Assembly: GCA_946406015.1 (NCBI GenBank)
Contig: CAMJJD010000001.1
Coordinates: 96,814-160,813 of the forward strand
Source of the DNA: an uncultured Bacteroidales bacterium
Lineage (GTDB): Bacteria; Bacteroidota; Bacteroidia; Bacteroidales; P3
Direction of reading: 5' to 3'
Length of the DNA: 64,000 nt
In this document: in pieces, positions 1-9,202 of the stretch
How the letters are laid out: every line of letters starts with the position of its first letter
Numbering within the stretch: position 1 is the stretch's first letter
Translations under genes and position numbers: made by a program
The notes under the pieces: model-generated
Databases searched by the model: none
What the model was told of the DNA's origin: nothing
What the model saw: only the letters and a program-made list of their open reading frames with translations

Positions 1-35
1 CTGTTCTCCTCCTCACCTTTGCCCGTTAGTGTAAT

Positions 36-1010
36 ATGTTCCCTAATAAATCCGACGCTGACTGCTTGATAGGTCTCTCGCCGATGGATGACATCACCGA
101 CCTGCCCTTCCGGGAACTTTGCAAAGAGTTCGGGGCCGACTTGCTTGTTACGGAATTCATTGCCTCCGAAGCGCTCAATCGTGATGCCGAGAAGAGTCTC
201 AGGAAGATGCGCTTCACCGAGCAACAGCGTCCTATAGGTATCCAGATATTTGGTGCCGACGAGGATGAATTGCTTCGTTGTCTTGAAATCGTCGAGCAGG
301 CTGAGCCCGATTTTTTAGACATAAATTGGGGCTGCCCAGTACGTAAGGTGGCGGGCAAGGGAGCGGGGTCCGGCATTCTTCAGGATGTTCCTAAGATGCT
401 TAGAATCACTGCAGGTATAGTCAAAAAGGCCCATTTGCCAGTGACGGTGAAGACTCGATTGGCTTATAGTGCGGATTCTATGAAGGTTACAGACTTCGCC
501 GAAGCGCTACAAGATACGGGTATTGCCGCCCTTGCAATCCATGGACGCACTAAAACTCAGATGTATAGCGGTGCTGCCGACTGGACTATGATAGGGGAGG
601 TGAAGAACAACCCTAGGATGCACATTCCCATCTTCGGCAATGGAGACATCACTACCGCTGCTCAAGCTCTTGATAGCAAGAGACGTTACGGCGTCGATGG
701 CATACTTATCGGCCGCGGAGCTATCGGAAACCCTTGGATATTTGAACAATGCGCACATGTGTTTCACGGGGAACACGAACGTACCATCCCTGTGGTCGAA
801 CGTGTGGAGGTCTGCCGACGCCATCTCCAAGCCGCCATCGCTTTCAAGGGCGAGCGCACCGCCATCTTCGAAATGCGCAAACACTACGCTTCCTACTTCA
901 AGGGTCTTTACAATTTCAAACCCTATCGTCTCGCCCTTGTCGCCGCCACCTCCCTCGCCGACATGGAGCGATTATTTGACCAGATAGCGGAACAGTATCA
1001 CAATAATTGA
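36..1010 (+). CDS. dusB: tRNA-dihydrouridine synthase (DusB type)
   Basis: FMN- and NADPH-dependent enzyme that reduces specific uridines in the tRNA D-loop. The 324-residue protein has the Dus TIM-barrel features in order: an FMN-site start (LSPMDDITD, about 14-22), the NWGCP segment with the likely active-site cysteine C100, the lysine/arginine stretch VKTRL (about 137), IHGRT (about 167) and a C-terminal GNGDI/IGRGAIGNPW phosphate-binding region. Length matches the family. It is followed 22 bp downstream by smpB, so the first three genes look like one transcription unit whose promoter is outside the window. Family assignment is firm; the exact subfamily (DusB versus another Dus) is inferred from the GNGDI and GNPW motifs. 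Confidence 0.93.
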   Translation: MFPNKSDADCLIGLSPMDDITDLPFRELCKEFGADLLVTEFIASEALNRDAEKSLRKMRFTEQQRPIGIQIFGADEDELLRCLEIVEQAEPDFLDINWGCPVRKVAGKGAGSGILQDVPKMLRITAGIVKKAHLPVTVKTRLAYSADSMKVTDFAEALQDTGIAALAIHGRTKTQMYSGAADWTMIGEVKNNPRMHIPIFGNGDITTAAQALDSKRRYGVDGILIGRGAIGNPWIFEQCAHVFHGEHERTIPVVERVEVCRRHLQAAIAFKGERTAIFEMRKHYASYFKGLYNFKPYRLALVAATSLADMERLFDQIAEQYHNN

Positions 1011-1032
1011 AGGATAGCTTCGTTACGCAAAT

Positions 1033-1485
1033 ATGGAAGCGAAGAATAAAATTGAGATAAAGAACAAGCGGGCTGCATACGAGTACTTCCTGATGGACGA
1101 GTATACCGCCGGGCTGGTATTAATGGGTAGCGAGATAAAGAGTATCCGCGAGGGCAAGGCCAACCTCAACGATGCGTGGTGCACCTTCATCGGCAATGAA
1201 CTTTTCGTACGAGATATGCATATCTCAGAGTACAAGTTCGGCTCCTACTGGGGACATCAGGCCAAGCGCGACCGCAAACTCTTACTCAACCGACGCGAAC
1301 TACGCAAACTGCAGAACAAAATCAAAGAACGCGGCTACACCATTGTCCCCGAACTGCTGTTCGTCAATCCTCAGGGTTACGCCAAACTCACCATCGCCCT
1401 CGCCAAGGGTAAGCATCATTACGACAAACGCGAGACCATCAAGGCCAAGGACTCGCGCCGCGATATGGAAAGGGAACTCGCATGA
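1033..1485 (+). CDS. smpB: SsrA-binding protein SmpB
   Basis: Binds tmRNA and delivers it to stalled ribosomes for trans-translation. At 150 residues it has normal length and the typical features: an N-terminal NKRAAYEY beta strand, the [18 protein letters not shown] core (about 33-50), and a basic C-terminal tail after [10 protein letters not shown] that enters the decoding centre. The stop codon overlaps the start of the aspartate kinase gene (ATGA at 1482-1485), which suggests translational coupling between two functionally unrelated genes. Confidence 0.97.
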   Translation: MEAKNKIEIKNKRAAYEYFLMDEYTAGLVLMGSEIKSIREGKANLNDAWCTFIGNELFVRDMHISEYKFGSYWGHQAKRDRKLLLNRRELRKLQNKIKERGYTIVPELLFVNPQGYAKLTIALAKGKHHYDKRETIKAKDSRRDMERELA

Positions 1486-2750
1486 AGGTATTCAAGTTCG
1501 GTGGTGCCTCGGTCAATAGTGCCGACGCCGTACGCAACATGGCACAGATTGTGCAGAAACATCTGGAAACAGAGCCTCTGGTGGTGGTAGTCTCCGCCAT
1601 GGGCAAGACCACCAATCTGCTGGAAAAACTTGTCCCCGGGAGCTCAGACAGTTCAACTATGCATGAACTGCGTCAGCAACTCGAGGACTACCACCGTAAC
1701 ATAGCCTCCGAACTAATGTCCGGCGACAACAAGATTCAGGAAAAGATAACTGCCCTACTTTCACAGATCGACATAATGTCAGCACAGCTGAAACCTGCCG
1801 TCGACAACTATAATTACAACTACGATCAGGTTGTCTCCTTCGGCGAGCTGCTCTCCACCACCATCATTGCGCACTATCTCGACCATCTTGGTATCCGTGC
1901 GCAGTGGATTGACGCAAGACAGGTTATCATTACCGACGACCACTACCGCGAGGGTCATGTGGACTGGATGGCTACCCAGAAAGCAATCCATTCGCTCCGG
2001 CAGTCAAACAATCAAGTCCAGGTAATCTTGACGCAAGGCTTTATCGGTGGTACGTCACAGCACTTCACCACGACTTTGGGCCGTGAGGGCTCCGACTACT
2101 CCGCCGCCATCCTGGCCTATTGTCTCGACGCCGAGAGCGTCACCATCTGGAAAGACGTGCCCGGCTTCCTCAATGCTGACCCCAAGTTCTTCGCCGACAC
2201 CGTCAAGATTAGCCAGATACCCTACAACGAGGCCATCGAACTGGCCTACTACGGCGCCTCCGTCATCCATCCCAAGACAGTGAAGCCCATCCAGAACAAG
2301 AATATCCCCCTCTACATCCGCTCGTTCATCACCCCTGACGACGAGGGTTCCTCCATCGGCGACTACAAGACCCTTGTCCCCGAGACTCCCCTTTACATTT
2401 TCAAGAACAACCAGATTCTGCTCTCCATCCTGCCGCGCGACTATTCCTTCATCGCCGAGGACAACCTGCAGGTAATCTTCGGACTGCTCAACGAGGTTGG
2501 TATCCGGGTGAATCTGATGCAGAACTCGGCCTTGAGTTTCTCCATCTGCGTCGACAATAATCCGCAGCGTATCGGCATCCTGATAGAGCGATTGAAGAGC
2601 CTGTTCCGCGTGCGTTACAACGAGAACTTGCAGCTCGTCACTATCCGCTATTACAACCAGCAGGTCATCGACAGCATCGTCGCCGGCCGCCCCATCCTTC
2701 TCGAGCAGCGCAGCCGCTCCACCGAGCAGCTGATTGTCCCCTGTCGGTAG
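1482..2750 (+). CDS. lysC: Aspartate kinase
   Basis: Phosphorylates aspartate, the first step to lysine, threonine and methionine. The 422-residue monofunctional protein begins with KFGGAS (residues 4-9), carries the catalytic domain with the GFIGG and [15 protein letters not shown] region (about 190-210) and [15 protein letters not shown] (about 225), and ends with ACT-type regulatory sequence (about 300-400). There is no fused homoserine dehydrogenase. The start is fixed by the 4-bp overlap with smpB. Feedback regulation by lysine or threonine is likely from the ACT region but cannot be told from sequence alone. Confidence 0.93.
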   Translation: MKVFKFGGASVNSADAVRNMAQIVQKHLETEPLVVVVSAMGKTTNLLEKLVPGSSDSSTMHELRQQLEDYHRNIASELMSGDNKIQEKITALLSQIDIMSAQLKPAVDNYNYNYDQVVSFGELLSTTIIAHYLDHLGIRAQWIDARQVIITDDHYREGHVDWMATQKAIHSLRQSNNQVQVILTQGFIGGTSQHFTTTLGREGSDYSAAILAYCLDAESVTIWKDVPGFLNADPKFFADTVKISQIPYNEAIELAYYGASVIHPKTVKPIQNKNIPLYIRSFITPDDEGSSIGDYKTLVPETPLYIFKNNQILLSILPRDYSFIAEDNLQVIFGLLNEVGIRVNLMQNSALSFSICVDNNPQRIGILIERLKSLFRVRYNENLQLVTIRYYNQQVIDSIVAGRPILLEQRSRSTEQLIVPCR

Positions 2751-2809
2751 TATCTTTTTTTATACCCCCTGTAAGATTTTCGTCAAAAAGTGGGTATTAT
2801 ATTATTGCT

Positions 2810-3523
2810 ATGAGACGAATTGTTTTTCTTTTACTGCTTGTGTCGGCCGGCTTCCCGATTTGGGCGCAGGAGCCTGACGTGTCCGACAATGTAATGGTGA
2901 TGGGTACTGTAGTCAACCGCATGACCGGCCAGCCCGAGCCCTTCAGTATAGTGCAGCTTCTGCAGGATACACTGGTGGTAGCCTCGGCGCCCTGCGACGA
3001 AGAGGGATGGTTCGGCATCGACGCCCTGCCTGCTGGCAGCTATCTCCTCGAAGTGCAGGTGCGCGGACTCACCCTTTATCAGGCCGACTTGGTGTTGCAA
3101 GAGAACGCCGTGCTCAATATCGGCGTCATCACCGACTCCATCCGCCTGGTCAACTTGCGCGAGGTGGCCATCGTCGCCTTGCGCCACATGCTGGGGCAGC
3201 AACTCATCAGCACAACCCACGACATACGCTTGTGGAACCTGGTCTACCGCAATGGTGGCGGCGACCACAATGCCGCAGTCTCTATCTCGCCCGATATGGT
3301 GCCCGAAATGGACGAATTGGACTATCAAAACGGGGTGAATCGTAGTCTTCTGCCTTTCGGTGTCCCTCCCAGCGCCTACAAGTATTATCTCTCTGACTTC
3401 GGCCTCAACGAAAGCTCCGAGAACAGCGCCATGAAGAACGAGCTGCTCCGCGAGGGCCGCATCCTCGACACCAAGCGCCGTGCTCCAGCTGCAACAGATA
3501 CTATACGCCGTGAAAAGAAATAG
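2810..3523 (+). CDS. Exported protein with carboxypeptidase-regulatory-like domain, tandem copy 1
   Basis: 237 residues. A signal peptide (MRRIVFLLLLVSAGFPIWAQ) is followed by a short beta-sandwich domain resembling the carboxypeptidase regulatory-like fold (about 30-105: GTVVNRMTGQPEPF, DEEGWFGIDALPAGSYLLEV). This is followed by a variable tail with no recognisable domain and no T9SS sorting signal. It is the first of three tandem paralogues. All share the motifs ITDSxxxxxLxxVEI and, near the end of copies 1 and 2, GRILDTKRRA. The last codons (EKK, stop) overlap the start region of copy 2. Function unknown; periplasmic or surface location is inferred from the signal peptide. Confidence 0.8.
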   Translation: MRRIVFLLLLVSAGFPIWAQEPDVSDNVMVMGTVVNRMTGQPEPFSIVQLLQDTLVVASAPCDEEGWFGIDALPAGSYLLEVQVRGLTLYQADLVLQENAVLNIGVITDSIRLVNLREVAIVALRHMLGQQLISTTHDIRLWNLVYRNGGGDHNAAVSISPDMVPEMDELDYQNGVNRSLLPFGVPPSAYKYYLSDFGLNESSENSAMKNELLREGRILDTKRRAPAATDTIRREKK

Positions 3524-4163
3524 TTCTTTTCTCCTAGGCCTGATGCTCCTACTCGGCTCCGGCACCCTCCACGCACAGGAGGCTGTGCCCGACAGTGTGA
3601 TAGTGATGGGTACAGTGGTCGACCATCTGACCAACGAGCCGCAGCCCAACTGCCTGTTGCAGTTCCTTTGCGGTACAGACACTTCTGCCACAGTGCGTTG
3701 TGACGAAGAAGGCTACTTTATCGATAGTCTGCCAGTGGGTGCCTACACCCTCAGGGTGACCCTCAATGGACATCAGGTCTATCTGACTGACTTAGTGCTG
3801 AACGACAACGCCGCCCTCCATATAGCTGTTATCACCGATAGTTTCAGTTTCCGTATATTGCAGCCTGTCGAAGTGACAGCACTGAAAAGCAAGCTGGGAT
3901 ACTTGCTAATCAATGACCCCGACGATGTACGGCTGTGGGATATGAGCGGCAACATGGAGGGAGATGCCAGTTCAAAAAGATCAGCTGATCCGAATAATCC
4001 AGAAAATTTAATCGGTGCCACACTCATGTTTTTCAGCCCCGGGCTTGATGTCAGCGGGAAGAATAGTACCATGAAAAACGAGATACTACTCTATGGCCGC
4101 ATCCTCGACACCAAGCGCCGCGCTTCGGCCGACAAAGATACTACACGCTATGAAAAGAAATAG
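3510..4163 (+). CDS. Exported protein with carboxypeptidase-regulatory-like domain, tandem copy 2
   Basis: I choose the GTG at 3510, not the in-frame GTG at 3480, because it starts a clean signal peptide (KRNSSFLLGLMLLLGSGTLHAQ) matching that of copy 3 and lies at the same overlap with the preceding gene. The mature part has the same layout as copy 1: GTVVDHLTNEPQPN, DEEGYFIDSLPVGAYTLRV, then a divergent tail ending GRILDTKRRASADKDTTRYEKK. The 14-bp overlap at each junction encodes EKK-stop of the upstream protein and KRNS of the next one, shifted by one frame. This indicates duplication of gene plus junction. Function unknown. Confidence 0.78.
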   Translation: MKRNSSFLLGLMLLLGSGTLHAQEAVPDSVIVMGTVVDHLTNEPQPNCLLQFLCGTDTSATVRCDEEGYFIDSLPVGAYTLRVTLNGHQVYLTDLVLNDNAALHIAVITDSFSFRILQPVEVTALKSKLGYLLINDPDDVRLWDMSGNMEGDASSKRSADPNNPENLIGATLMFFSPGLDVSGKNSTMKNEILLYGRILDTKRRASADKDTTRYEKK

Positions 4164-4821
4164 CCTACTCCTCTGTCTTCTACTTCTACTCGGCACTGGT
4201 ACCCTCCGTGCCCAGGAGCCCACCGAGCCCGACAGCGTCGTCATATTGGGCCTCGTGGTCAACCGTATCAGCGGTGAACACGAGCCCTTCTGCCAGGTGC
4301 ACTTCCTGCAGGGAAGCGACACCGTGGCTACTGCCGTCTGCGATCAGGAGGGCTACTTCGGCGTCGACCGGCTTCAGGTGGGCACCTATGGTCTCAGCGT
4401 CTCGCTCCGCGGCATGACGCTCTACCGGTCCGACCTGGTGCTGGGCGACAACGCCATGCTGTACCTCTCCGTCATCACCGACAGCTTCCAGCTGCGCAAC
4501 CTCCGCGAAGTGGAGATTACGGCGCCCAAGCATGACCTGGCTGCCTCGGGCCTCCTGATAACCAATCCCGACGATCCACGTCTCTGGGACTTTATGTACT
4601 GCGACTGGTGCCTCTGGAACGGGCCTCCGCGCAATGCTTCGGCCAGCAGCAGCGGCGACCCCAACAACCCCGAGGGAAGGGTGAGATCGGGACACTTCTA
4701 CAACCGTGCCAAAGGCAGTAAGATGGCCCGGATATGGCAAATCCTCTGGCCCGACCGTATATTGCCGGCGCCGAAGGAAAAAGCCTCTGGCAAAAAGGAA
4801 GAGGAGAAGAACGACGAATAG
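4150..4821 (+). CDS. Exported protein with carboxypeptidase-regulatory-like domain, tandem copy 3
   Basis: The start is taken at ATG 4150, giving the signal peptide MKRNSLLLCLLLLLGTGTLR and a 223-residue protein; a longer in-frame reading from 4093 would begin inside copy 2 and add a non-secretory tail. The regulatory-like domain is conserved (GLVVNRISGEHEPF, DQEGYFGVDRLQVGTYGLSV, LREVEITAPK). The C-terminus differs from copies 1 and 2 and is Lys/Glu-rich, with no further gene following in the series. Its stop lies one base from the end of the convergent aroB. Role unknown. Confidence 0.78.
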   Translation: MKRNSLLLCLLLLLGTGTLRAQEPTEPDSVVILGLVVNRISGEHEPFCQVHFLQGSDTVATAVCDQEGYFGVDRLQVGTYGLSVSLRGMTLYRSDLVLGDNAMLYLSVITDSFQLRNLREVEITAPKHDLAASGLLITNPDDPRLWDFMYCDWCLWNGPPRNASASSSGDPNNPEGRVRSGHFYNRAKGSKMARIWQILWPDRILPAPKEKASGKKEEEKNDE

Positions 4822-4822
4822 T

Positions 4823-5845
4823 CTATTTGGTGATCGTCAGCATCGCGTCGCGCACCTCATTATCAGATATATCTACATCTATTATGGCGGCACCGGGCTC
4901 TTGCAGCAGCACGCAGCGTAGCACTCTGGCAGCGCTCTTCTTGTCCTGGTGCATCAGCGGCAGCATTGCTTCGATATCCTTCAGCGTATAGTGCGGTACG
5001 GCAATATTTGATGCAAGCCAATGGGAATAAGCGTTGTATACCTCTTCTGCAAGCCCCACCTTCTTGGTCGAGAGGTACATGGCGGCCTTCATGCCGATGC
5101 CGACGGCGATGCCATGGGGCAGTTTGCTGTAGACCTCGATGGCGTGGCCGAAGGTGTGGCCGAAATTGAGTATCTTCCTGATACCATGGTCGTAAGGGTC
5201 GGCATTCACCACGCGGGCTTTGATGCGGGCCACCTCCTTAATAGTTGAAAGTTGAAAGTTGAAAGTTGAAAGCAATTGATGGAATAGCGTTGGGTCGGTG
5301 ACGGCGGCGGTCTTCACCATCTCCATCTCTCCGCTGAGTATCTCCTCCTGCGGCAGGGTCTCCAGGAAGGCCGTTTCTATGACCGTCAGGGCGGCAGGGT
5401 AGAAGTGGCCTATGCTGTTTTTCACGCCACCGAAATCGACGGCCGTCTTGCCACCGATGGCCGCGTCGACCATGCCCAGTAAGGTGGTAGGTATGTTGAT
5501 ATGGCGGATGCCGCGCTTGTAGCCTGCGGCCACAAAACCACCTAAGTCACAGATACTTCCACCGCCTAGGTTCACCAGCGCTGCATTGCGGTCGGCCTCG
5601 CCCTCCAGCAACGTCTGCCACACTTGTTCCGCCACCTCCAGACTTTTGCACTCTTCGCCTACAGGCACCTCGATGAATTCCGCCTCCTGTAGCGCCTCCA
5701 CACTGCCTATCAGCAGTGGAAGACAGTGCTGGAAGGTGTTCTCGTCCACCAGAATGGTGTAGCGTGCATCCTGCCATTGCGAAGATGCCAGTTCTCGGTT
5801 CAACGCCCGCAGGCCTCCATAAAGTATCTTGCTTTGTCTCAACAT
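4823..5845 (-). CDS. aroB: 3-dehydroquinate synthase
   Basis: Second step of the shikimate pathway: converts DAHP to 3-dehydroquinate using NAD and a divalent metal. The 340-residue protein shows the nucleotide site GGGSICDLGGF (94-104), GGKTAVDFGGVKN (131-143), and metal ligands expected at E175, in HTFGH (230-234) and at H244. A 28-bp array of four GTTGAAA units lies inside the gene and is translated as STFNFQLST at residues 193-201, in the loop after the metal-binding glutamate. The array looks like an in-frame replacement or insertion and the enzyme still reads as intact. It is transcribed divergently from the U32 gene across only 34 bp. Confidence 0.95.
   Translation of the reverse strand: MLRQSKILYGGLRALNRELASSQWQDARYTILVDENTFQHCLPLLIGSVEALQEAEFIEVPVGEECKSLEVAEQVWQTLLEGEADRNAALVNLGGGSICDLGGFVAAGYKRGIRHINIPTTLLGMVDAAIGGKTAVDFGGVKNSIGHFYPAALTVIETAFLETLPQEEILSGEMEMVKTAAVTDPTLFHQLLSTFNFQLSTIKEVARIKARVVNADPYDHGIRKILNFGHTFGHAIEVYSKLPHGIAVGIGMKAAMYLSTKKVGLAEEVYNAYSHWLASNIAVPHYTLKDIEAMLPLMHQDKKSAARVLRCVLLQEPGAAIIDVDISDNEVRDAMLTITK
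5244..5271. repeat. Heptamer array (GTTGAAA)x4 inside aroB
   Basis: Four perfect consecutive GTTGAAA units with no spacers. The array sits in the reading frame of aroB and encodes a low-complexity peptide on the minus strand. It belongs to the class of short-period arrays found at many other places in this window (see findings). Confidence 0.95.
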
Positions 5846-5882
5846 ACAATAAACAACGTTCCTGCGCGTTATTTATTGTATG
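5843..5882. promoter_or_regulatory. Perfect 11-bp inverted repeat carrying both divergent start codons
   Basis: CATACAATAAA at 5843-5853 and TTTATTGTATG at 5872-5882 are exact reverse complements separated by 18 bp. The outer three bases of each arm are the start codons of aroB (minus) and the U32 gene (plus). The whole divergent intergenic region is 34 bp, too short for two full promoters upstream of leaders, so transcripts must be nearly leaderless or promoters must lie within the neighbouring genes. An operator for a dimeric regulator is possible but unproven. Confidence 0.55.
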
Positions 5883-7973
5883 AAACTGGAACTGCTGTCA
5901 CCGGCGAAGAACCTCGAGTTCGGACGCGAGGCCGTCAACCACGGCGCCGACGCGCTCTATATCGGCGCGCCGGCCTTCGGTGCCCGCGCCGCCGCCACCA
6001 ACACGCTCGAAGATATCGACGCCCTCGTGCGTTACGCCCACCTCTACGGCGCCAAGGTCTTCGCCACCGTCAACACCCTCCTCTTCGACAATGAGTTGGA
6101 ACCCGCCGTGGCCATGATTCGCCAGCTCTACAACGCCGGTGTCGACGCCCTCATCCTTCAGGACCTCGGCCTGCTCGAGTGCGACCTGCCACCCATCGAA
6201 CTCCATGCCAGCACGCAGTGCCACAACGCCTCGGTGGAGCGCATAAAGTTCATGGAATCAGTAGGGTTCAGGCGCGTCATCCTAGCCCGCGAAACCTCCC
6301 TGGAGCAGATGAGTGCCATCCGCGAGGCCACCACGGTCGACCTCGAGGCCTTCGTCCACGGCGCCCTCTGCGTGAGCTACAGCGGTCAGTGCTACATGAG
6401 CCAATATCTCAACGAACGCAGCGGCAACCGTGGCCGCTGCTCGCAGCCCTGCCGCAGCAGCTACGACCTCCTCGCCGCCGACGGACGCCTGCTGATAAAA
6501 GACCGCCACCTGCTGTCGCTGCGCGACTTCAACGCCTCGCAGCGCCTGGCCGACATGATAGCCGCCGGCATCACCTCCTTCAAGATCGAGGGACGCCTGA
6601 AAGACCTCAGCTACGTCAAGAACAACACCGCCTACTACCGGCAGCTGCTCGACAGCATGATGGAGGGCCATTCGCCTGCCTCCAGCGGCCATTGCACCTA
6701 CACCTTCACGCCCGACCCCGACCGCACCTTCAATCGCGGCTACACCGACTATTTCCTCCGCACGCGCCAGCCCATGGCCAACTTCGCCACCCAGAAGTCG
6801 CTCGGCAAGAGGGTAGGGGAGGTCACCGCTGTGGGGCGCCGCACCCTCACCGTCGGCGGCAACGAAGCTTTCGCCAACGGCGACGGACTTTGCTACCTTG
6901 ACTCCGACGGCCGCCTGCAGGGGTTCCTCGTCAACCACGTGGAGGGACGCACCCTCACCCCCAACCAGATGCCCGACCTCCAGGTGGGCACCACCCTCTG
7001 GCGCAACCAAGACCAGCAGTTCGAGAAAACGCTGCAAGGCCGCACCGCCGACCGCAAGATAGCCGTCAAACTCTCCTTCTCTCTTGTTTCTGGCGGCTTC
7101 TCATTGAAGATAGAAGACGAGAACGACATCTGCAGCCAAGCCGATATCATGATGGACTATACCCCCTCGTCCGACCCCGTGCGATTCACCGACACCATCG
7201 TCAAACAGCTTTCCAAACTGGGTGACACGCCCTTCGTGGCCACTGAGGTGCGTGACTGCACCGATGGTGTATACTTCTTGCCGGCCTCCATCCTCAACCA
7301 GCTGCGCCGTGATGCTGTGGCAGCGCTCATGGAGAACCGCATCGCGCACTTCCAGCCAATCGACTGTCCGCGGGAGGACCGCCACGAGGCCTACCCGCAG
7401 GCTGCCCTTGACTATCGCGCCAATGTCGTTAACGCCAAGGCCGAAGCCTTCTATCGCCACCATGGTGTGCAGCAGCTGGAACGCGGCCTCGAGCAGACAT
7501 GCGACTACGAGGGGAAGGCACTGATGACCACTAAATATTGCCTTCGCTACGAACTCGGCTGCTGCCTGCACCCCGAAAAGTGGAAAAAGGAAAGTGATAA
7601 GTTGAAAGCGGAAAGTGGAAAGTGGAATGAGGAAAGAGAAAAGTGGAAGGCGGAAAGTGGAAAGTGGAATGAGGAAAGCGGAAAGTGGAAAGCGGAAAGT
7701 GGAAAGTGGAATGAGGAAAGCGGAAAGTGGAAAGTCGAAAGTGGAAAACGTAACGGGGAAAGAGAAAGGTTGAGGGTGGAAAGTGAGAAGTGGAAAGTGA
7801 GAAGTGGCGGGCAGAAAGATGGTGCGGAGGCAGAGCTCCGTTACGCTGGATTTTCGGCGGAGCAACCCCTCAAGATCAACCCTGGCGACACTCTTCTGCT
7901 CCGGAATCAGGACCACGAATTCCGTCTCGAGTTCGACTGCCGTCAGTGCCTCATGCGCATCTACAAAAAGTAG
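5880..7973 (+). CDS. U32 family peptidase / RlhA-like 23S rRNA hydroxylation protein
   Basis: 697 residues. The N-terminus ([19 protein letters not shown]) and collagenase-like barrel are typical of U32 proteins. C164, C171, C187 and C191 form the conserved four-cysteine cluster ([10 protein letters not shown] and RGRCSQPC). A second barrel-associated domain follows (about 300-480), and the C-terminus has [11 protein letters not shown] and FDCRQC motifs. Family members of this long type include RlhA, which hydroxylates a 23S rRNA cytidine; function here is inferred from that. Residues about 566-643 are a Lys/Glu/Trp-rich heptad repeat encoded by a 7-bp nucleotide array, inserted between the two C-terminal cysteine motifs. 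Without it the protein would be close to the usual size. Confidence 0.85.
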   Translation: MKLELLSPAKNLEFGREAVNHGADALYIGAPAFGARAAATNTLEDIDALVRYAHLYGAKVFATVNTLLFDNELEPAVAMIRQLYNAGVDALILQDLGLLECDLPPIELHASTQCHNASVERIKFMESVGFRRVILARETSLEQMSAIREATTVDLEAFVHGALCVSYSGQCYMSQYLNERSGNRGRCSQPCRSSYDLLAADGRLLIKDRHLLSLRDFNASQRLADMIAAGITSFKIEGRLKDLSYVKNNTAYYRQLLDSMMEGHSPASSGHCTYTFTPDPDRTFNRGYTDYFLRTRQPMANFATQKSLGKRVGEVTAVGRRTLTVGGNEAFANGDGLCYLDSDGRLQGFLVNHVEGRTLTPNQMPDLQVGTTLWRNQDQQFEKTLQGRTADRKIAVKLSFSLVSGGFSLKIEDENDICSQADIMMDYTPSSDPVRFTDTIVKQLSKLGDTPFVATEVRDCTDGVYFLPASILNQLRRDAVAALMENRIAHFQPIDCPREDRHEAYPQAALDYRANVVNAKAEAFYRHHGVQQLERGLEQTCDYEGKALMTTKYCLRYELGCCLHPEKWKKESDKLKAESGKWNEEREKWKAESGKWNEESGKWKAESGKWNEESGKWKVESGKRNGERERLRVESEKWKVRSGGQKDGAEAELRYAGFSAEQPLKINPGDTLLLRNQDHEFRLEFDCRQCLMRIYKK
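7575..7806. repeat. Long imperfect heptamer array (GGAAAGT-like) inside the U32 gene
   Basis: About 230 bp made of 7-bp units such as GGAAAGT, GGAATGA and GGAAAGC. Three units (21 bp) make one seven-residue protein repeat, so the translated insert reads [21 protein letters not shown] and so on. This is the longest array in the window that lies inside a gene. Confidence 0.93.
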
Positions 7974-8141
7974 CTTCAAAAATTTTTTTTTCAAAAAAAT
8001 CCCTCTTTTTTGACTACCCCTAACACTCTATCCCTCAGTCTTTGCCTGCTTCCCTCTTCTTCTACTCTACTTCATCTTTTCTTCTTTTCTTTTGGAGGTC
8101 ATATACAATATTTCTAGGGTTTCTTCGTTACGGTTAATGAA

Positions 8142-8158
8142 CGGGAGGGGAACTCCCG
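8142..8158. other. Short hairpin upstream of the DUF6266-like gene; otherwise empty spacer
   Basis: The spacer 7974-8202 holds an A/T-rich run just after the U32 stop (7977-8012), a small hairpin with CGGGAG and CTCCCG arms at 8142-8158, and a purine-rich ribosome-binding stretch (AGGAGGATAGG) before the gene at 8203. I see no gene or clear promoter in it. Confidence 0.4.
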
Positions 8159-8202
8159 AAGAACAAATGAAGTAAATGCAACGACAATAGGAGGATAGGA
8201 TT

Positions 8203-9012
8203 ATGGCAATCTTGACAAATGGTATCGTGGGTCCGTTCATCGGACGAGTGGGACCGGTGGTGGGCTATATGTGGAAGGGCATCCATTGTGTGCGTGCCTA
8301 TGTGGAGCATGTACGGTATCCCAACACGGAATCGCAGCAACAGGAGCGCAACTGGTTCGTCAGCATGGTGCGTTTTGCCTCCGCGGCACGGCCGGCATTG
8401 AAACTGGGATTGTGTCGGCATGCCAAGGAAGCTGGCATGACGGAAGGGAACTTTTTCGTGATGATGAACAAGCAGTATTTCTCCCGTGCCGACGGACGTG
8501 TGGAGGTGGACTATAGCAAGCTGAAGCTGTCGTTCGGGTCGGCGTCGGATGTCTATTTCCGCGAGGCGCGATTCGAGGCTGGCGAGACGGTGTCGGTCGA
8601 TTTTGAGAAGAACAGTCTGCCGCTGCGCTCCTCGGGTGACGACGGCGTGTACCTGTATGCCTACGCTCCGGGACTGGGCGAAGGTTTCCTGTCGGCGCCG
8701 GCGCCACGTCGCAGCAAGAAGGTGGCTGCCAAGCTTCCCGCTTGGTGGACAGGCCAGGAGGTGCACCTCTACGGCTTTGTGGTCGACAAGGACGGGCGTC
8801 CGTCGAATACTACCTATATTGGCGTGGGACGCGTGAACCACTATGAGGATCGAGGGCGCTATATCCCGTTGAACAAGAACTGGAACGACTTTGTCGAAAT
8901 GGCCAACGAGGTGAATGCCGAACATGAGGGCGGCGACGATGCTGCGGTGGCGTTGCCGTCGGGTCGGGAGCCTCGTGTCGAGCACTTCGGTGACCCGCCA
9001 GAGGTGCCGTAA
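8203..9012 (+). CDS. DUF6266-like protein, copy A
   Basis: 269 residues, no signal peptide. The N-terminus (GPFIGRVGPVVGYMWKGIHC, about 8-27) matches the glycine-rich start typical of DUF6266 proteins of Bacteroidetes, a family of unknown function. The rest has beta-rich segments and an acidic tail. A strong ribosome-binding site precedes the ATG. A divergent paralogue lies at 50943 with the same opening (GFSGKLGTAVGYMWNGIWVM), the same length and a similar acidic tail. The gene is monocistronic, followed by tRNA-Lys. Confidence 0.72.
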   Translation: MAILTNGIVGPFIGRVGPVVGYMWKGIHCVRAYVEHVRYPNTESQQQERNWFVSMVRFASAARPALKLGLCRHAKEAGMTEGNFFVMMNKQYFSRADGRVEVDYSKLKLSFGSASDVYFREARFEAGETVSVDFEKNSLPLRSSGDDGVYLYAYAPGLGEGFLSAPAPRRSKKVAAKLPAWWTGQEVHLYGFVVDKDGRPSNTTYIGVGRVNHYEDRGRYIPLNKNWNDFVEMANEVNAEHEGGDDAAVALPSGREPRVEHFGDPPEVP

Positions 9013-9133
9013 AATGTCGTTTTCGGCTCCCGTGAGGAGCGTTTTCGGACCTTTCCGGACTGCCGTCAGGTAAATATTTGTTTATGTAATCGGCTAGACA
9101 TTAGCTGGTTGTGATTTGTGTTGTACTTTTTAT

Positions 9134-9164
9134 TTTGTCGGATGAAAAAAAAGTAGTACTTTTG
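9134..9164 (+). promoter_or_regulatory. Bacteroidetes-type promoter for tRNA-Lys
   Basis: TTTG at 9134-9137 (-33 element), 19 bp, then TACTTTTG at 9157-9164 (-7 element) match the Bacteroidetes consensus exactly. The tRNA starts about 38 bp downstream. Confidence 0.8.
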
Positions 9165-9202
9165 CAAATCGTTTTAAGGCCGTTGAGAGGCCGGAAAATG
9201 AT

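Noticed and set aside
1-35. Possible end of an upstream gene
   Set aside because: Only 35 bases before dusB; no coding frame can be supported.
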